This document shows, piece after piece, positions 1 through 8,960 of a stretch of DNA of 39,955 nucleotides. Each line of letters begins with the position of its first letter. Positions within the stretch are counted from its first letter, which is position 1. This stretch comes from JAKPRU01 sp029568995 (GTDB taxonomy: Bacteria; Hinthialibacterota; Hinthialibacteria; Hinthialibacterales; JAKPRU01), in the NCBI GenBank assembly GCA_035430965.1, contig DAOMHQ010000024.1, forward strand, positions 1 to 39,955. The letters run 5' to 3'. A program made the translations under genes and the position numbers. Under the pieces are notes generated by a model. It had not been told where the DNA came from. It searched no databases and saw nothing but the letters and a program-made list of their open reading frames with translations.

Positions 1-1694
1 ACGCCTTCGATGAACGGAGCGAGCGGCGGGACCTCGTTCGGGTCGATCATGCACTCGATCACCGCCGGTTTCTTCAGCGCAATCGCCTTCGGCAGGAGTG
101 CCTTCAGTTCGCCCGGTTTCTCGATCCGCCAGGCCTCCGCTCCCATTCCCCTCGCCATATCCGCAACTCTGACTTCTTTGAATCGCGTGATCACATTGTT
201 TTTGCCCAGGGTGAATGTCTGCAAATCATGCACCAATCCCAATTTGGAGTTGTTCGCCACAATCCAGACCACCGGCACGTCGTAATTGACCGCCGTCGCG
301 ATTTCCATGCCGTTCATCATGAAGCAGCCATCCCCAAGCAGGGAAACCACGGGGCGATCTCCCGCCGCCAGTTTCCCGCCCACCGCTGCGCAGACTCCGT
401 GTCCCATTGAAAGCATTCCCATGGGAGTAATCAGCGAATCCGGCTTTCGGAACTTCATGTAATGCAGCCCCCAGGCAATCGAATTCCCCGTGTCGATGAA
501 CAGAATGGCATCTTCCGGAAGCGCTTCCTGCAATTCTTTCACCAGCCGCTGCGGCTTCATCGGGACATGGTCGGAATCCATCTTTTCAGGTTCCAGGCAC
601 CACGGAATATCCTTTTTGAATTCTTCGAAGAACTCCTGTCTCTTTGCGCATCGGTCTTCTTCCTTTGCCAGGTAGCGCAGAACCCGGAAGGAGACCTCGC
701 TGATGATGGTTTTGGCGTCGCCGACCAGCGGAACTTGGGTCGCATAGTTCTTGCCGATCTCGGTGGGGTCGATGTTGACGTGGATCATGCACTTGGAGGG
801 GACAATTCGCACATCCCACGACAAGGTGGTCAGCTGATTCAGGCTGGAGCCGATCACGAGGAGCACATCAATGTGGTCGGACTTGATAAACTTCTCTGCC
901 AGGGGCGAGCCGCAAAGCCCCAGCACACCCAGCGCCAGGGGGTGATCTTCCGGGAAAGCACCCTTGGCTCTCGGAGTGGTCGCAACCGGGATATTCAGCA
1001 TTTCCGCCAATTCCCGGATCTCATCGCAGGCTCCCGAGGAAACCGCGCCCGAACCGATCAGGATCGCGGGGCATTCCGCCCTGACCAGCTGTTCCGCCGC
1101 CTCAATCACCAGGCGACGGTCGAAATACTCCGGTTTGACACGGTACATGGACGTGGAAACGCCCTCGAATTCCACCTCCCCCATCTGGACGTCCTTGGGA
1201 ATGCTGAGGTGCACCGGGCCTTTCTTTCCGGCCATGGCTCTTCGAAGCGCCTCGCGAATGTCCTCCGCCGCCTTTTGTTTGGAGATAATCATCGAGGAGT
1301 GCTGCGTGATCGGCTCAAACATTTTCACAGAGTCGATACCCTCACGAGTGGAATCCTGGAACGTGCCCTTGCCGTACGAGGTGGTTTCCACCTGGCCGGT
1401 AATCACCAGCATCGGCACGTGGTCCATGTAGGCATTTGCCACGCCCGTAACGAGGTTGGTCGCGCCAGGCCCGGAGGTGGACATACAGGCCCCCAGGGTT
1501 CCTTTCACGCGGGCATATCCGTCCGCCATGAACGCGGCCCCTTCCTCGTGTTTCGTGAGAATCGGTTTGACCGCCGGATTCCGGTTGAACGCCGCAAGCA
1601 ACGGAACAAACGTGGTCCCCGGAATGCCGAATACGTATTCCACACCCTCTGCTTCAAGATATTTTAATAGAATGTCCGCTATGGCTGTTTTCAT
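1..1694 (-). CDS. Thiamine-pyrophosphate enzyme, acetolactate synthase large-subunit type (3' end cut by window edge)
   Basis: The reading frame opens with MKTAIADILLKYLEAEGVEY and stays open for 564 codons to the window edge, so only the extreme C-terminus is missing (family length is about 560-590). An early FGIPG, the TPP-activating Glu in HEEGAAFMADGYAR and the STSGPGATNL loop mark the N-terminal pyrimidine-binding domain. The C-terminal TPP/Mg site is GDGCFMMN followed by VANNS. This is the decarboxylase family of IlvB, which joins two pyruvates to acetolactate for branched-chain amino acids. No small regulatory subunit is next to it, and IlvB-like paralogues can act on other 2-keto acids, so the substrate is open. 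The start has GGAG about 10 bases upstream. A STAS gene ends 26 bases upstream on the same strand, so the two may be cotranscribed. Confidence 0.9.
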   Translation of the reverse strand, partial: MKTAIADILLKYLEAEGVEYVFGIPGTTFVPLLAAFNRNPAVKPILTKHEEGAAFMADGYARVKGTLGACMSTSGPGATNLVTGVANAYMDHVPMLVITGQVETTSYGKGTFQDSTREGIDSVKMFEPITQHSSMIISKQKAAEDIREALRRAMAGKKGPVHLSIPKDVQMGEVEFEGVSTSMYRVKPEYFDRRLVIEAAEQLVRAECPAILIGSGAVSSGACDEIRELAEMLNIPVATTPRAKGAFPEDHPLALGVLGLCGSPLAEKFIKSDHIDVLLVIGSSLNQLTTLSWDVRIVPSKCMIHVNIDPTEIGKNYATQVPLVGDAKTIISEVSFRVLRYLAKEEDRCAKRQEFFEEFKKDIPWCLEPEKMDSDHVPMKPQRLVKELQEALPEDAILFIDTGNSIAWGLHYMKFRKPDSLITPMGMLSMGHGVCAAVGGKLAAGDRPVVSLLGDGCFMMNGMEIATAVNYDVPVVWIVANNSKLGLVHDLQTFTLGKNNVITRFKEVRVADMARGMGAEAWRIEKPGELKALLPKAIALKKPAVIECMIDPNEVPPLAPFIEG

Positions 1695-1720
1695 GGTCGT
1701 CTTCTCCGCGATAGTGTATT

Positions 1721-2047
1721 TCAACTGCCGATTGCCGCCTGTTCGGTTTCAAACACGGACAGGATGCTGGTCAGGCCTGCGATTTCGAAGATCTCGTGCA
1801 CATAGGGTTTCAGGCCGCAGAACCGCAATTCTCCACCGGCTTTCTTCATGTTTTTCGCATGAACCAGGAACGTGCGAAGTCCGGCGCTGGAAACATATTC
1901 GGTCCCTTCCATGTTGCAGACAACCACTTTCGCCCCGGACGAACAGAGGTCTCGCAAAGCCTGGTCTACCGCTCCGGTCGTTCCGGCATCGATACGTTCG
2001 ATCAGATACAAGATCTTGCCGTTGTCACTAAAATCTTTCGTGTTCAT
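1721..2047 (-). CDS. STAS-domain anti-sigma factor antagonist
   Basis: A 108-residue single STAS domain of the SpoIIAA/RsbV type. The motif EYVSSAGLR (residues 50-58) carries the serines (53/54) at the place where these proteins are phosphorylated by an anti-sigma kinase. Dephosphorylated members bind the kinase and release a sigma factor; that role is known for the family and inferred here. The frame extends upstream, but ATG at 2047 has a GGAGG about 9 bases ahead and fits the usual domain start, so I chose it. No RsbW-like kinase or sigma gene is nearby. The next gene downstream, 26 bases on, is the TPP enzyme. Confidence 0.88.
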   Translation of the reverse strand: MNTKDFSDNGKILYLIERIDAGTTGAVDQALRDLCSSGAKVVVCNMEGTEYVSSAGLRTFLVHAKNMKKAGGELRFCGLKPYVHEIFEIAGLTSILSVFETEQAAIGS

Positions 2048-2244
2048 ATTCGGGCCTCCAAGAGTCTTTCGATTTCGGATGATCTTACAGGCGCATTCAT
2101 TCCCTGCAAAAGGGACCGGCAGTTTAACGGACAGGCCGATTGCCCGGAAGCCTCGGTTCATGCACCGGGGCGGAACAGGCTTTCGCGTGGTGACACGATT
2201 CAGTACAATCGCCGGAATCGCGCAAAAAGCCACAGGAGGACAAG

Positions 2245-2682
2245 ATGCTTCGATCCGTCTATACCACCGGGATGATCGCCATCGCCTTGTTGATTATGGT
2301 CGGGTGTGCGGGTGTTCAGGTTAAAGGCCCCACGCCTGAGGAACAAGTCACTGCCGCCATGCAGGAATTCAAGGCCGCCTGGGAGGCGAAGGATGTGAAC
2401 CGGATATGTGCCTGCTACGCACCGGATTACCGCTACTCGGATGGGTCGGACTTGGCTGAATTGCGCCAGTTCGCGGAACGGACAAAGGAATCGCCGGATC
2501 TCAAGATCGAAATCCCGCTGGAAGATATGCAAATCACCATGCAGGAAAACATCGGGCTTGTCCGGATCAGTTCCAAACTGACCGGTCCGGATGGAGAGGG
2601 CCGGTTCCTCCTGGATCACCGACTGAGAGAATCCGACGGCAAGTGGCTGATTTTCTGGTCCCATGCAGAGAAGATAGACTGA
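2245..2682 (+). CDS. Small NTF2/SnoaL-like lipoprotein
   Basis: A 145-residue protein with a type II signal peptide: hydrophobic stretch at residues 8-20 ending in a lipobox (IMVG) and Cys21. The rest resembles an NTF2-fold (SnoaL/DUF4440) domain: an early amphipathic helix (EEQVTAAMQEFKAAWEAKD), a CYAPDYRYSDG turn, and the terminal DGKWLIFWSHAEK strand. Such domains often bind small ligands, but no function can be given. A strong Shine-Dalgarno (AGGAGGACAAG) sits directly before ATG 2245. It is monocistronic and divergent from the STAS gene. The fold call is from sequence style, not a profile search. Confidence 0.8.
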   Translation: MLRSVYTTGMIAIALLIMVGCAGVQVKGPTPEEQVTAAMQEFKAAWEAKDVNRICACYAPDYRYSDGSDLAELRQFAERTKESPDLKIEIPLEDMQITMQENIGLVRISSKLTGPDGEGRFLLDHRLRESDGKWLIFWSHAEKID

Positions 2683-2813
2683 AAACCACCACAGGAAGAA
2701 CAAAGAAAGTCGTTCCCCAAAGCGGTGTACATAGTGGGATTGCGCTCCCGGCGGATTTTGGGGAAGATGAGCAGATTGCAGATTCGTCGGAGCCTTGGCT
2801 CCCGTCTCCTTTT

Positions 2814-2838
2814 CCGGGTCTTCCTGGACCCGGATTTT
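2814..2838 (+). terminator. Possible intrinsic terminator after the lipoprotein gene
   Basis: A perfect 7-bp stem, CCGGGTC paired with GACCCGG around TTCCTG, is followed by ATTTTC. It lies 131 bases after the lipoprotein stop. The U-tract is short, so termination is only plausible. Confidence 0.4.
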
Positions 2839-2909
2839 CAGGGGACTTGCGATCAGGGAACATGAATGCTTAAATCGTTGCGCATCCAATCGGGGGTCAG
2901 GTACCTAAG

Positions 2910-3218
2910 ATGAACGAAAATGGCTCTGAAAGACAGGAGATCAGCGCTCCGGTCTGGTGTTATGAGTGCAAGAAACAGTTCACTTTCAAGCTGAAAGCCG
3001 GGGCTTCCCAAAAGAAACTGCCGGCTCAGCAGGTCGAACGTCTTGTCAGCACGGCATTGCACGCATCCAACTGGCAGATGCTCGATGTTGTGAATGAGGA
3101 CGGAGAGGTAACCGGGCAGCGGACCTGGTTCTGCGGCGACTGTGCCAAGAAAGCCGCCGACCTTTTCGACAAGAGAAAGAAGAAAGCCGAAAATCCGTAT
3201 TGGAAGGTACAGCGCTGA
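2910..3218 (+). CDS. Small zinc-ribbon-like protein with two CxxC motifs
   Basis: A 102-residue soluble protein with CYEC at residues 17-20 and CGDC at 75-78, spaced as two zinc knuckles of one site, and a lysine-rich tail (KKAADLFDKRKKKAE). I do not recognise a named family. Zn binding is inferred from the paired CxxC motifs, and the basic tail might touch nucleic acid. ATG 2910 has only a weak AGG about 10 bases upstream. A good intrinsic terminator follows 26 bases after the stop, which supports a real transcript ending here. Confidence 0.72.
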   Translation: MNENGSERQEISAPVWCYECKKQFTFKLKAGASQKKLPAQQVERLVSTALHASNWQMLDVVNEDGEVTGQRTWFCGDCAKKAADLFDKRKKKAENPYWKVQR

Positions 3219-3244
3219 TTCTTCCTGAAATCCGAACAGTCTCA

Positions 3245-3280
3245 CACGCTCGCCCGGAACGGTGGGCGTGTTTTGTTTTA
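3245..3280 (+). terminator. Intrinsic terminator of the CxxC gene
   Basis: The hairpin CACGCTCGCC / GGTGGGCGTG (10 pairs, two G-T wobbles) has a six-base loop and is followed by TTTTGTTTTA. It lies in the convergent space between the CxxC gene and the minus-strand membrane protein, and has a U-tract only on the plus strand. Confidence 0.8.
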
Positions 3281-3316
3281 AGGATCATTTGATTGACGGA
3301 TTGGAAACACACCTCT

Positions 3317-5479
3317 TCAGGGGAGGCTGGTCACGGGCGGCTGGAGAAACCAATAAAAATAGGACGCATAACAGGGGTCCGTGGAGGTTGGGATGACGCT
3401 CAACCGGATCTCCAATTCCGGCCCGGTCACCAGGTGGCCCGGAATCACCAGCCAGCGTTCATACCAGTTCCAGGGTGTTCCCTCAATGGTCCAGGTTCCC
3501 GCATATTTCTCTCCGGCATATACCGCCATCTGGTATTCGAATCGGTCATGGACAGCTTCATCCTGGCAGGTCCGAAGTCCCACAGCGAGATCCGCTCCCG
3601 CTCGCAATCCCCGAACGATAAACCGCTCACTCCCGTTGTGTCTCCGTCCGCTATCGAGGATGTCAAACCGTTCCAGAAGCCCCTCCCGCGCCAATCGGGG
3701 AATCAGGTCCCGGTCTTTCTCATCGGGAAACATCTGTTCGATTTCCTCGTGGTATCCAAAATTCCTTCGGAAAGGAACCGGATTGTCGGGGAAACGGTCT
3801 CTCGGCTCACAGACATACTCATGGGCACGCTCGCTTTCCAGATCGCCGACATCCAGGCGGTCGATCAATTCCCAATCCGGTCGTGTCAATGCCGACGCAC
3901 GAGGCAGTGTATCAATGTCTCTCGTTCTCCATGCCGCACGATAGAGCACTTTCTCAAAGGTCGGCTCGAACGGGTCCGGGAATCGCACGACTGGCTCTCC
4001 CAGCACATCAAAAGTCAGAAATAACTCAAACCATTCCGGAAAAACCGCGTAATATTGAAACCGCTCTTCCTCCGGGAGAGTTGTCAGGTATTCGTACAGC
4101 GCACCTTCCCCCATCCGGTACGGGATCGTGGTCTGATTGTTCATCAGACCCACCAGATCGAAAGTATGGCGTTTCGAGAACATGGCCAGGATCCCGGCGT
4201 CGTTGAGAGCGACCGTCGCCTGGGGATCGGTATGCCCGGCGATCCATTGCGCCATCTGTTCCTGTTTCGCGGCGATCGATCCGCAGTTCCTCCCGTACCG
4301 CGACAACCATAATGGGAGGGCACAGATCTGCGTCAGGAGAATCAGGACAAACAGCGCCCGCGATACGGCTTTCCCGGCGCTCCCCCACCGTGCGATTTCC
4401 TCAATCCCCACCCCCAGAAACACGAGAACAACCGGCAACACCGGCAACAGATAACGATAATTGTGCAGGCTCCATACGCTCAACGTGGCGACACTGAGCG
4501 CCGCCACGATCACAAAAAGTGTCGCCAGAACTCCCCCGGAAAGCAGCCGCCGCCAATTCCGATCCTGCCCGGATCGAATCGCCGCAAACACTCCCACGAC
4601 GGCAAGAACCAGGGCGGCCGGGGGAAGATATTCACCGGGCCAGGTTCCGTACTCCGGTACACCGGCAAACCATCGGAAAACACCCCGAATGTTCTCACTG
4701 AATTCGGCCAGTTTCTCGCCCGATGTCATGACGGGTTCATGAAAGACAGATTTGGCGATCATCCCGTTGGAGGACCAGTCGCCCGTCGAGAGGCGCGTCC
4801 ACAAGTTCGGCCAGACAATCGCCGCACCCACCGGCAGCAGGACTCTCAGAAACACCCGCCGCAAATCCCGGTCCCGGTCACACATCCGAACAGCAACAAA
4901 AAGCACCGACACCGCCGCCAGAAAGGAACCTTCGGGACGCACAAGCGCCAGTACAACCATCGCCGCCACGGTCAACCGGAAATGGCCGTTTCCTCGATTC
5001 TCCATTTCATAGAACAGCAGCAGCGCAATCATGACCGCCGCTATCAGCGCGATTTCCATTCCGGACAAAAACGCCCAGAGCAACGGGCCGCTTGTCGCAA
5101 GCAGGAGCGCGACTCGATTCCGGCTTCCCGATCCCAGATCCCCTGCGTAATAAACCACCGCACAGAACAGACACCCCCCCAACAGGATGGAGAATGCCAT
5201 CAGCACGGAACCGTGAATTCCCACAAACGCGAAAACCGCCAGGAGATGCGCATACAGCCAACTGGTCGCACCGGAGGTCATCGGATCGCCGTCGTGGTAG
5301 CGGTAGTATTGCCCGTGCGCGATCTGCTCTGCGTATTGCAGATGAATGGCCGTATCGTCCAGAGGTGCAGCAACTCTCCCGCCCGTATACCATAAGCCCG
5401 TGCCCAGGAAGACGAGCACGTTAAGGACCGCCAGACTGAGCGGACCGACAGGCCGACCCGTGCGGGAGATCTGATTCAT
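3317..5479 (-). CDS. Large polytopic membrane protein, glycosyltransferase (PMT/ArnT/AftB)-like
   Basis: About 720 residues. The first ~390 residues hold roughly ten hydrophobic helices. The first extracytoplasmic loop has APLDDTAIHLQYAEQIAHG and then SGATSWLY. This matches the acidic-pair and 'T-S-x-x-W' layout of GT-C lipid-linked sugar transferases, in which the DD pair binds metal or substrate. The last ~320 residues are soluble, probably periplasmic. The likely role is adding a sugar to a lipid, protein or glycan at the outer face of the inner membrane; donor and acceptor are unknown. ATG 5479 was chosen; a TTG two codons upstream is equally well placed for the GGGA ribosome site. It is monocistronic. 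Confidence 0.72.
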   Translation of the reverse strand: MNQISRTGRPVGPLSLAVLNVLVFLGTGLWYTGGRVAAPLDDTAIHLQYAEQIAHGQYYRYHDGDPMTSGATSWLYAHLLAVFAFVGIHGSVLMAFSILLGGCLFCAVVYYAGDLGSGSRNRVALLLATSGPLLWAFLSGMEIALIAAVMIALLLFYEMENRGNGHFRLTVAAMVVLALVRPEGSFLAAVSVLFVAVRMCDRDRDLRRVFLRVLLPVGAAIVWPNLWTRLSTGDWSSNGMIAKSVFHEPVMTSGEKLAEFSENIRGVFRWFAGVPEYGTWPGEYLPPAALVLAVVGVFAAIRSGQDRNWRRLLSGGVLATLFVIVAALSVATLSVWSLHNYRYLLPVLPVVLVFLGVGIEEIARWGSAGKAVSRALFVLILLTQICALPLWLSRYGRNCGSIAAKQEQMAQWIAGHTDPQATVALNDAGILAMFSKRHTFDLVGLMNNQTTIPYRMGEGALYEYLTTLPEEERFQYYAVFPEWFELFLTFDVLGEPVVRFPDPFEPTFEKVLYRAAWRTRDIDTLPRASALTRPDWELIDRLDVGDLESERAHEYVCEPRDRFPDNPVPFRRNFGYHEEIEQMFPDEKDRDLIPRLAREGLLERFDILDSGRRHNGSERFIVRGLRAGADLAVGLRTCQDEAVHDRFEYQMAVYAGEKYAGTWTIEGTPWNWYERWLVIPGHLVTGPELEIRLSVIPTSTDPCYASYFYWFLQPPVTSLP

Positions 5480-5604
5480 CGTCAAAGGTTTCCCAATCCG
5501 AGTTTTGTATGGATTTTAGCCGAATTCCTGCCGGTCTTGATGACAAATGCAGTGCGAATGGTCTAAACTAGATCAAAATCTTTATTTCCGCGAGGCAGCC
5601 GACC

Positions 5605-6141
5605 ATGGATCTTGTACAGCAGGGAAAAGAACTGGCGCAAGAAGGGAACTTCGCCGAGGCTCTGGATATCTTCAAGAAGGCATTGGAGGCGGACCCCAGG
5701 AATCCGGATATTCTGTTCTTTGTTGGGACCTGTCACAGCTCGCTCGGCGATTTCCCGGGGGCGAAGTATTACTACCAGGAGGCCCTTAAGATCGATCCGA
5801 ACCACTCCCGGACCAAAATGGTCTGGGGCGATCTGGAGGAGGTGGAAGCGCGTGCGCCTTCCGATGCAAGGCCGGCCAAGCCCATGGAACCGGAGCCGGA
5901 ACCGGAGGAAGAGCCATCCCCGCCTGTCGAAGAAGAAGAGGAACCCGAACCGATGAACCAGCTCGGTGTGGGAAGCACGGATGAGTTCCGGGATAAATGG
6001 GCAGATGCCTTTCCCACAGACCAGTACCTGAAATCCACCCCGCGCAAAAAGGGGATCGGTGTATGGTTTTGGATTCTGGTTGTGCTCGCTATCGCAGCAG
6101 CCGTGTATTTCTGGCTCGGCCCGAAATACCTGCAACCGTAG
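5605..6141 (+). CDS. TPR protein with acidic linker and C-terminal membrane anchor
   Basis: 178 residues in three parts. About two tetratricopeptide repeats at residues 1-75 (FAEALDIFKKALEADPRNPD and GAKYYYQEALKIDPNHSR) are followed by a Glu/Pro-rich linker at 88-120. A single hydrophobic helix at about 152-172 is followed by a short tail. The order suggests a tail-anchored protein with the TPR in the cytoplasm, acting as a docking or assembly factor; no partner is visible. GAGG lies 11 bases before the ATG. Its TAG stop lies inside a repeat that begins GTAGGGGC, so the repeat may define the end of the protein. Confidence 0.82.
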   Translation: MDLVQQGKELAQEGNFAEALDIFKKALEADPRNPDILFFVGTCHSSLGDFPGAKYYYQEALKIDPNHSRTKMVWGDLEEVEARAPSDARPAKPMEPEPEPEEEPSPPVEEEEEPEPMNQLGVGSTDEFRDKWADAFPTDQYLKSTPRKKGIGVWFWILVVLAIAAAVYFWLGPKYLQP

Positions 6142-6213
6142 GGGCGCGCGCCAGGCAGAGACGCCTGGCCTACTGGCGAACACCAGGCAGGTGGGACAGG
6201 CCTCCGTGCCTGT
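6138..6213. repeat. REP-like double hairpin between convergent genes
   Basis: Starts with GTAGGGGC, the same octamer that opens the element at 30851. It then holds a perfect 7-bp stem (GCCAGGC / GCCTGGC, loop AGAGAC, 6150-6169) and a perfect 6-bp stem (ACAGGC / GCCTGT, 6196-6213). It separates the convergent TPR gene and era. Confidence 0.7.
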
Positions 6214-6230
6214 TTGTTTCTATGCCTGTC

Positions 6231-7157
6231 TCAACGCCTGTGATACCCCAGCTCCTTCAACGCGCGCTGCTCCTTGCGCCATTTCTCGACAACCTTCACA
6301 CGGAGTTCAAGAAAGACCGGCCTGCCGAGAAGCTCTTCGATCTGTTTCCGCGCGTCCTGACCGATCGCCTTCACCATCGAGCCTCCCTTCCCAATCAGAA
6401 TCCCCCGCTGGCTTTCGCGTTCGACAATCAGATTCGCGCTGATGGAGACTTTCTTGCGATCCGGCGCATCCAGCATCTCTTCCACATGAACCGCGATGGC
6501 ATGAGGGATCTCCTCTTTCACCCGAAGAAACGCCTGTTCCCGAATCAGTTCCTCCACCAGGAACCGTTCTGTCCGGTCGGTCAATACATCGGGATCATAG
6601 TATTTCGGCCCTTCCGGCAGAGCGGACTTCACCGCCTGAAGCACATCGGAGACGCCAGTCTGGTGAAGGGCGGATAGTGTGATCAGTTCCACGGATCGCT
6701 CGAATGGGAGAGACCGGATTTCCTCCAGGCAAGTCTGCACTTCCGAGGGATGAACCAGGTCCATCTTATTGGCGATCAAAAAAATGGGGATCCCCGCATT
6801 TTCGGTCTGCGGCCCACAGGCCACGTTCACAAACGCGCAGAGTTCCTGTTCCCGCTTGCCGATTCCCTGCGCGGCATCCACCATGAATAAAACCACATCG
6901 GTCCCTTCCAGTGCGCGCCGGACCTCATCCACCATGAACTCGTGCATAGCATCCCGTGGAACCAGGAATCCCGGCGTATCCTGAAACACAATCTGGCAGG
7001 ATTCATCGTCGTATATTCCGAGGATGCGGTTCCGGGTGGTCTGTGCGGTGGGGGTAACCACGGAGATCTTCCGTCCCAGGAGCGCATTCAGCAACGTAGA
7101 CTTGCCGACATTGGGACGGCCCAGAATGGTCGCGAAACCCGAATAGTGTTTTTCCAT
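6231..7157 (-). CDS. era: GTPase Era
   Basis: 308 residues, normal for Era, a GTPase that binds the 3' end of 16S rRNA and helps 30S assembly and cell-cycle control. All GTPase motifs are present: G1 GRPNVGKS (13-20), the switch region TAQTTRNR, G3 DTPG (60-63), G4 NKMD (130-133) and G5 SAL. The C-terminal KH domain carries GILIGKGGSMVKAIG, which contacts RNA. The protein ends KELGYHRR, close to the usual Era tail. It is convergent with the TPR gene and divergent from the HDOD gene, with no rnc or recO beside it. Confidence 0.97.
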   Translation of the reverse strand: MEKHYSGFATILGRPNVGKSTLLNALLGRKISVVTPTAQTTRNRILGIYDDESCQIVFQDTPGFLVPRDAMHEFMVDEVRRALEGTDVVLFMVDAAQGIGKREQELCAFVNVACGPQTENAGIPIFLIANKMDLVHPSEVQTCLEEIRSLPFERSVELITLSALHQTGVSDVLQAVKSALPEGPKYYDPDVLTDRTERFLVEELIREQAFLRVKEEIPHAIAVHVEEMLDAPDRKKVSISANLIVERESQRGILIGKGGSMVKAIGQDARKQIEELLGRPVFLELRVKVVEKWRKEQRALKELGYHRR

Positions 7158-7328
7158 GATCTCCGCACGTTTGACGCCGTGATTTACTGGTTTATACTAC
7201 ACGTGGGCCGCAGGCGGGGAAAAGGCGCACGGGGATTGAAGCAGCAGCGGGAAGATTTTGGATTCGTTGCTGCCATGGTTGCCCTTTCAGGAGATTCGAT
7301 TCCTTCGAGACGGTGAAACGACTGTAGA

Positions 7329-8756
7329 ATGGCCTCCTCAACAAACGACCCACAGCCTCCGGAGATGGGAATCCCGATGACAACCCAGGACTCCGCCTCG
7401 TCGGAATCGCCTCCCATGAGCAGCGGGATTGAGAACCTGGACGAGCATGTGTTGTCAACCGGGCTGATGGAAGCCATCTCGCAAGGCAGCGCACTGCACG
7501 CCGATCTCGGCCTTCCGGAGGATATCAAAAAGGCTCTGCGAAACAAGCTGCCGAGATTCCCCGAAGCGTTTCAGAAACTGGCCTCCATCACCCGCGAGGA
7601 TCTGGTCCGATGGTCCGATCTCGGTGAGATCATCGAAAGCGACGAGAAGATCAACGCTCGATTGATCCATCTCATCAACAGTCCCAGCGTGCCGATTCCC
7701 GGCAAAGTCAAATCCGTGAGTCGGGCAGGAAGCCTGCTTTCCACGCCGCGCCTGCTCGACCTGGCTGTCCTGGTCGCTCTGACCGATACCTATGACCGTG
7801 CCCGATTCAAGCGGATTGCGTTGCTGGACATGCTGGAACTGGTTCGGCATTCCGTCCTGACCGGCATCATCATTCGATTGATCGTCACGGAAACCAATCC
7901 CGCCAAGGTCGATTCCTTCCAGGCTTTTGTCGCCGGTGCATTGCACGATATCGGTATATACGCTCTGGTCAGTCTCATGCCTCAGACCTACCAGGCCATC
8001 CTGAGTCGACAGTCCGCCACCAAGCGGTCCCTGGTGGCAACGGAACGAGAAGTGCTCGGATGCGATCATGCCGAAGTGGGAGGAACCTATGCCGCTTTGC
8101 TGGGACTGCCGGACCCCGTGATCGAATCCATCGCGCTGCACCATCAATCCCTGGAGAAAGCCGAAAATCGTCTGACGGCAGGCCTCGTGGCTCTTGCAAA
8201 CCGCCTGGCAAACAATGCCGGAGTTTCCATGATTCCCAAGGCTGTCCAGGAACCCATGGAATTGTCCATCAAGGATGTCGTGAGAGATATCAGGCCGGAA
8301 TGGGCGCGCGCGGATGTCAGTACGGCGATCTTTGTCCGCCATGGCGAACGGATCAATGTCCGCCTGTCGGAGGTCAATTCACAGCTGAACGTCCTGACCG
8401 ATACCAGCGAATTCTTCGAAGAGACAAAGATTCCGATTCCAAATGGGGAAGAAACACCCGGAGAACAATCCGCACCCGAATCGGTCCCGGCCGTTTTCCC
8501 CGTTGTGAAACCGCTCGTGCAAAGGCATAAACGGCGGGCCGACGACGACAGCAATGATTTTGTCAACTATGTCGTTCCCGGCCTTCATCTCATTAAGTCC
8601 GATGAGCCTCTGGAGGGATTTCTTCTCCTGTTCATTTTCAGTTTTTGTCTGCTCGGTTTGATTTTGACCGGCGGAGAGATCGCCCTGACCATCCCGTTGG
8701 TGGCGGGTGTGATGGGAGCAGCCGTCTGGAACATCTTCACCATGATGCGCGATTGA
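7329..8756 (+). CDS. HDOD-domain protein with C-terminal membrane hairpin
   Basis: 475 residues. A central HDOD domain (about 55-300) has the markers of the HD-related output fold: DEKINARLIHLINSP, VAGALHDIGIYAL with an intact HD pair, DHAEVGG, and IALHH. HDOD proteins are signalling adaptors, often tied to chemotaxis, c-di-GMP or motility, and usually lack enzyme activity. A flexible Pro/Glu region follows, then a C-terminal pair of hydrophobic helices (about 425-470), which would anchor it to the inner membrane. ATG 7329 has no clear ribosome site. ATG 7377 (MTTQDS) has GGGA six bases upstream and could be the true start. It is monocistronic. Confidence 0.82.
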   Translation: MASSTNDPQPPEMGIPMTTQDSASSESPPMSSGIENLDEHVLSTGLMEAISQGSALHADLGLPEDIKKALRNKLPRFPEAFQKLASITREDLVRWSDLGEIIESDEKINARLIHLINSPSVPIPGKVKSVSRAGSLLSTPRLLDLAVLVALTDTYDRARFKRIALLDMLELVRHSVLTGIIIRLIVTETNPAKVDSFQAFVAGALHDIGIYALVSLMPQTYQAILSRQSATKRSLVATEREVLGCDHAEVGGTYAALLGLPDPVIESIALHHQSLEKAENRLTAGLVALANRLANNAGVSMIPKAVQEPMELSIKDVVRDIRPEWARADVSTAIFVRHGERINVRLSEVNSQLNVLTDTSEFFEETKIPIPNGEETPGEQSAPESVPAVFPVVKPLVQRHKRRADDDSNDFVNYVVPGLHLIKSDEPLEGFLLLFIFSFCLLGLILTGGEIALTIPLVAGVMGAAVWNIFTMMRD

Positions 8757-8960
8757 CGCAAGAACCTCCGGCAAGATGCCGGTGTATCACCGACAATCCG
8801 CAGCTCCGCATCTGCCAAGACCCGTGTATAGCTGGGAGAACACAGGTATTATACGAGAGTTTCCTTTTCTTTCCTGGTCTGTCTTTGCACGACCGTCATT
8901 GCGGATCGAGTGACGGAATGGCAACCTTATGCAGGACAGCCAAAATGAGGTTAATTCTCG

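Noticed and set aside
462..1667. A 401-codon open frame on the plus strand
   Set aside because: It is antisense to the clear TPP-enzyme gene, has no family features, and is rich in His and Arg as expected for a shadow of a GC-rich gene.
4463..5395. A 310-codon plus-strand frame inside the membrane protein region
   Set aside because: Low-complexity Arg/His/Gln-rich translation antisense to a gene with clear membrane helices.
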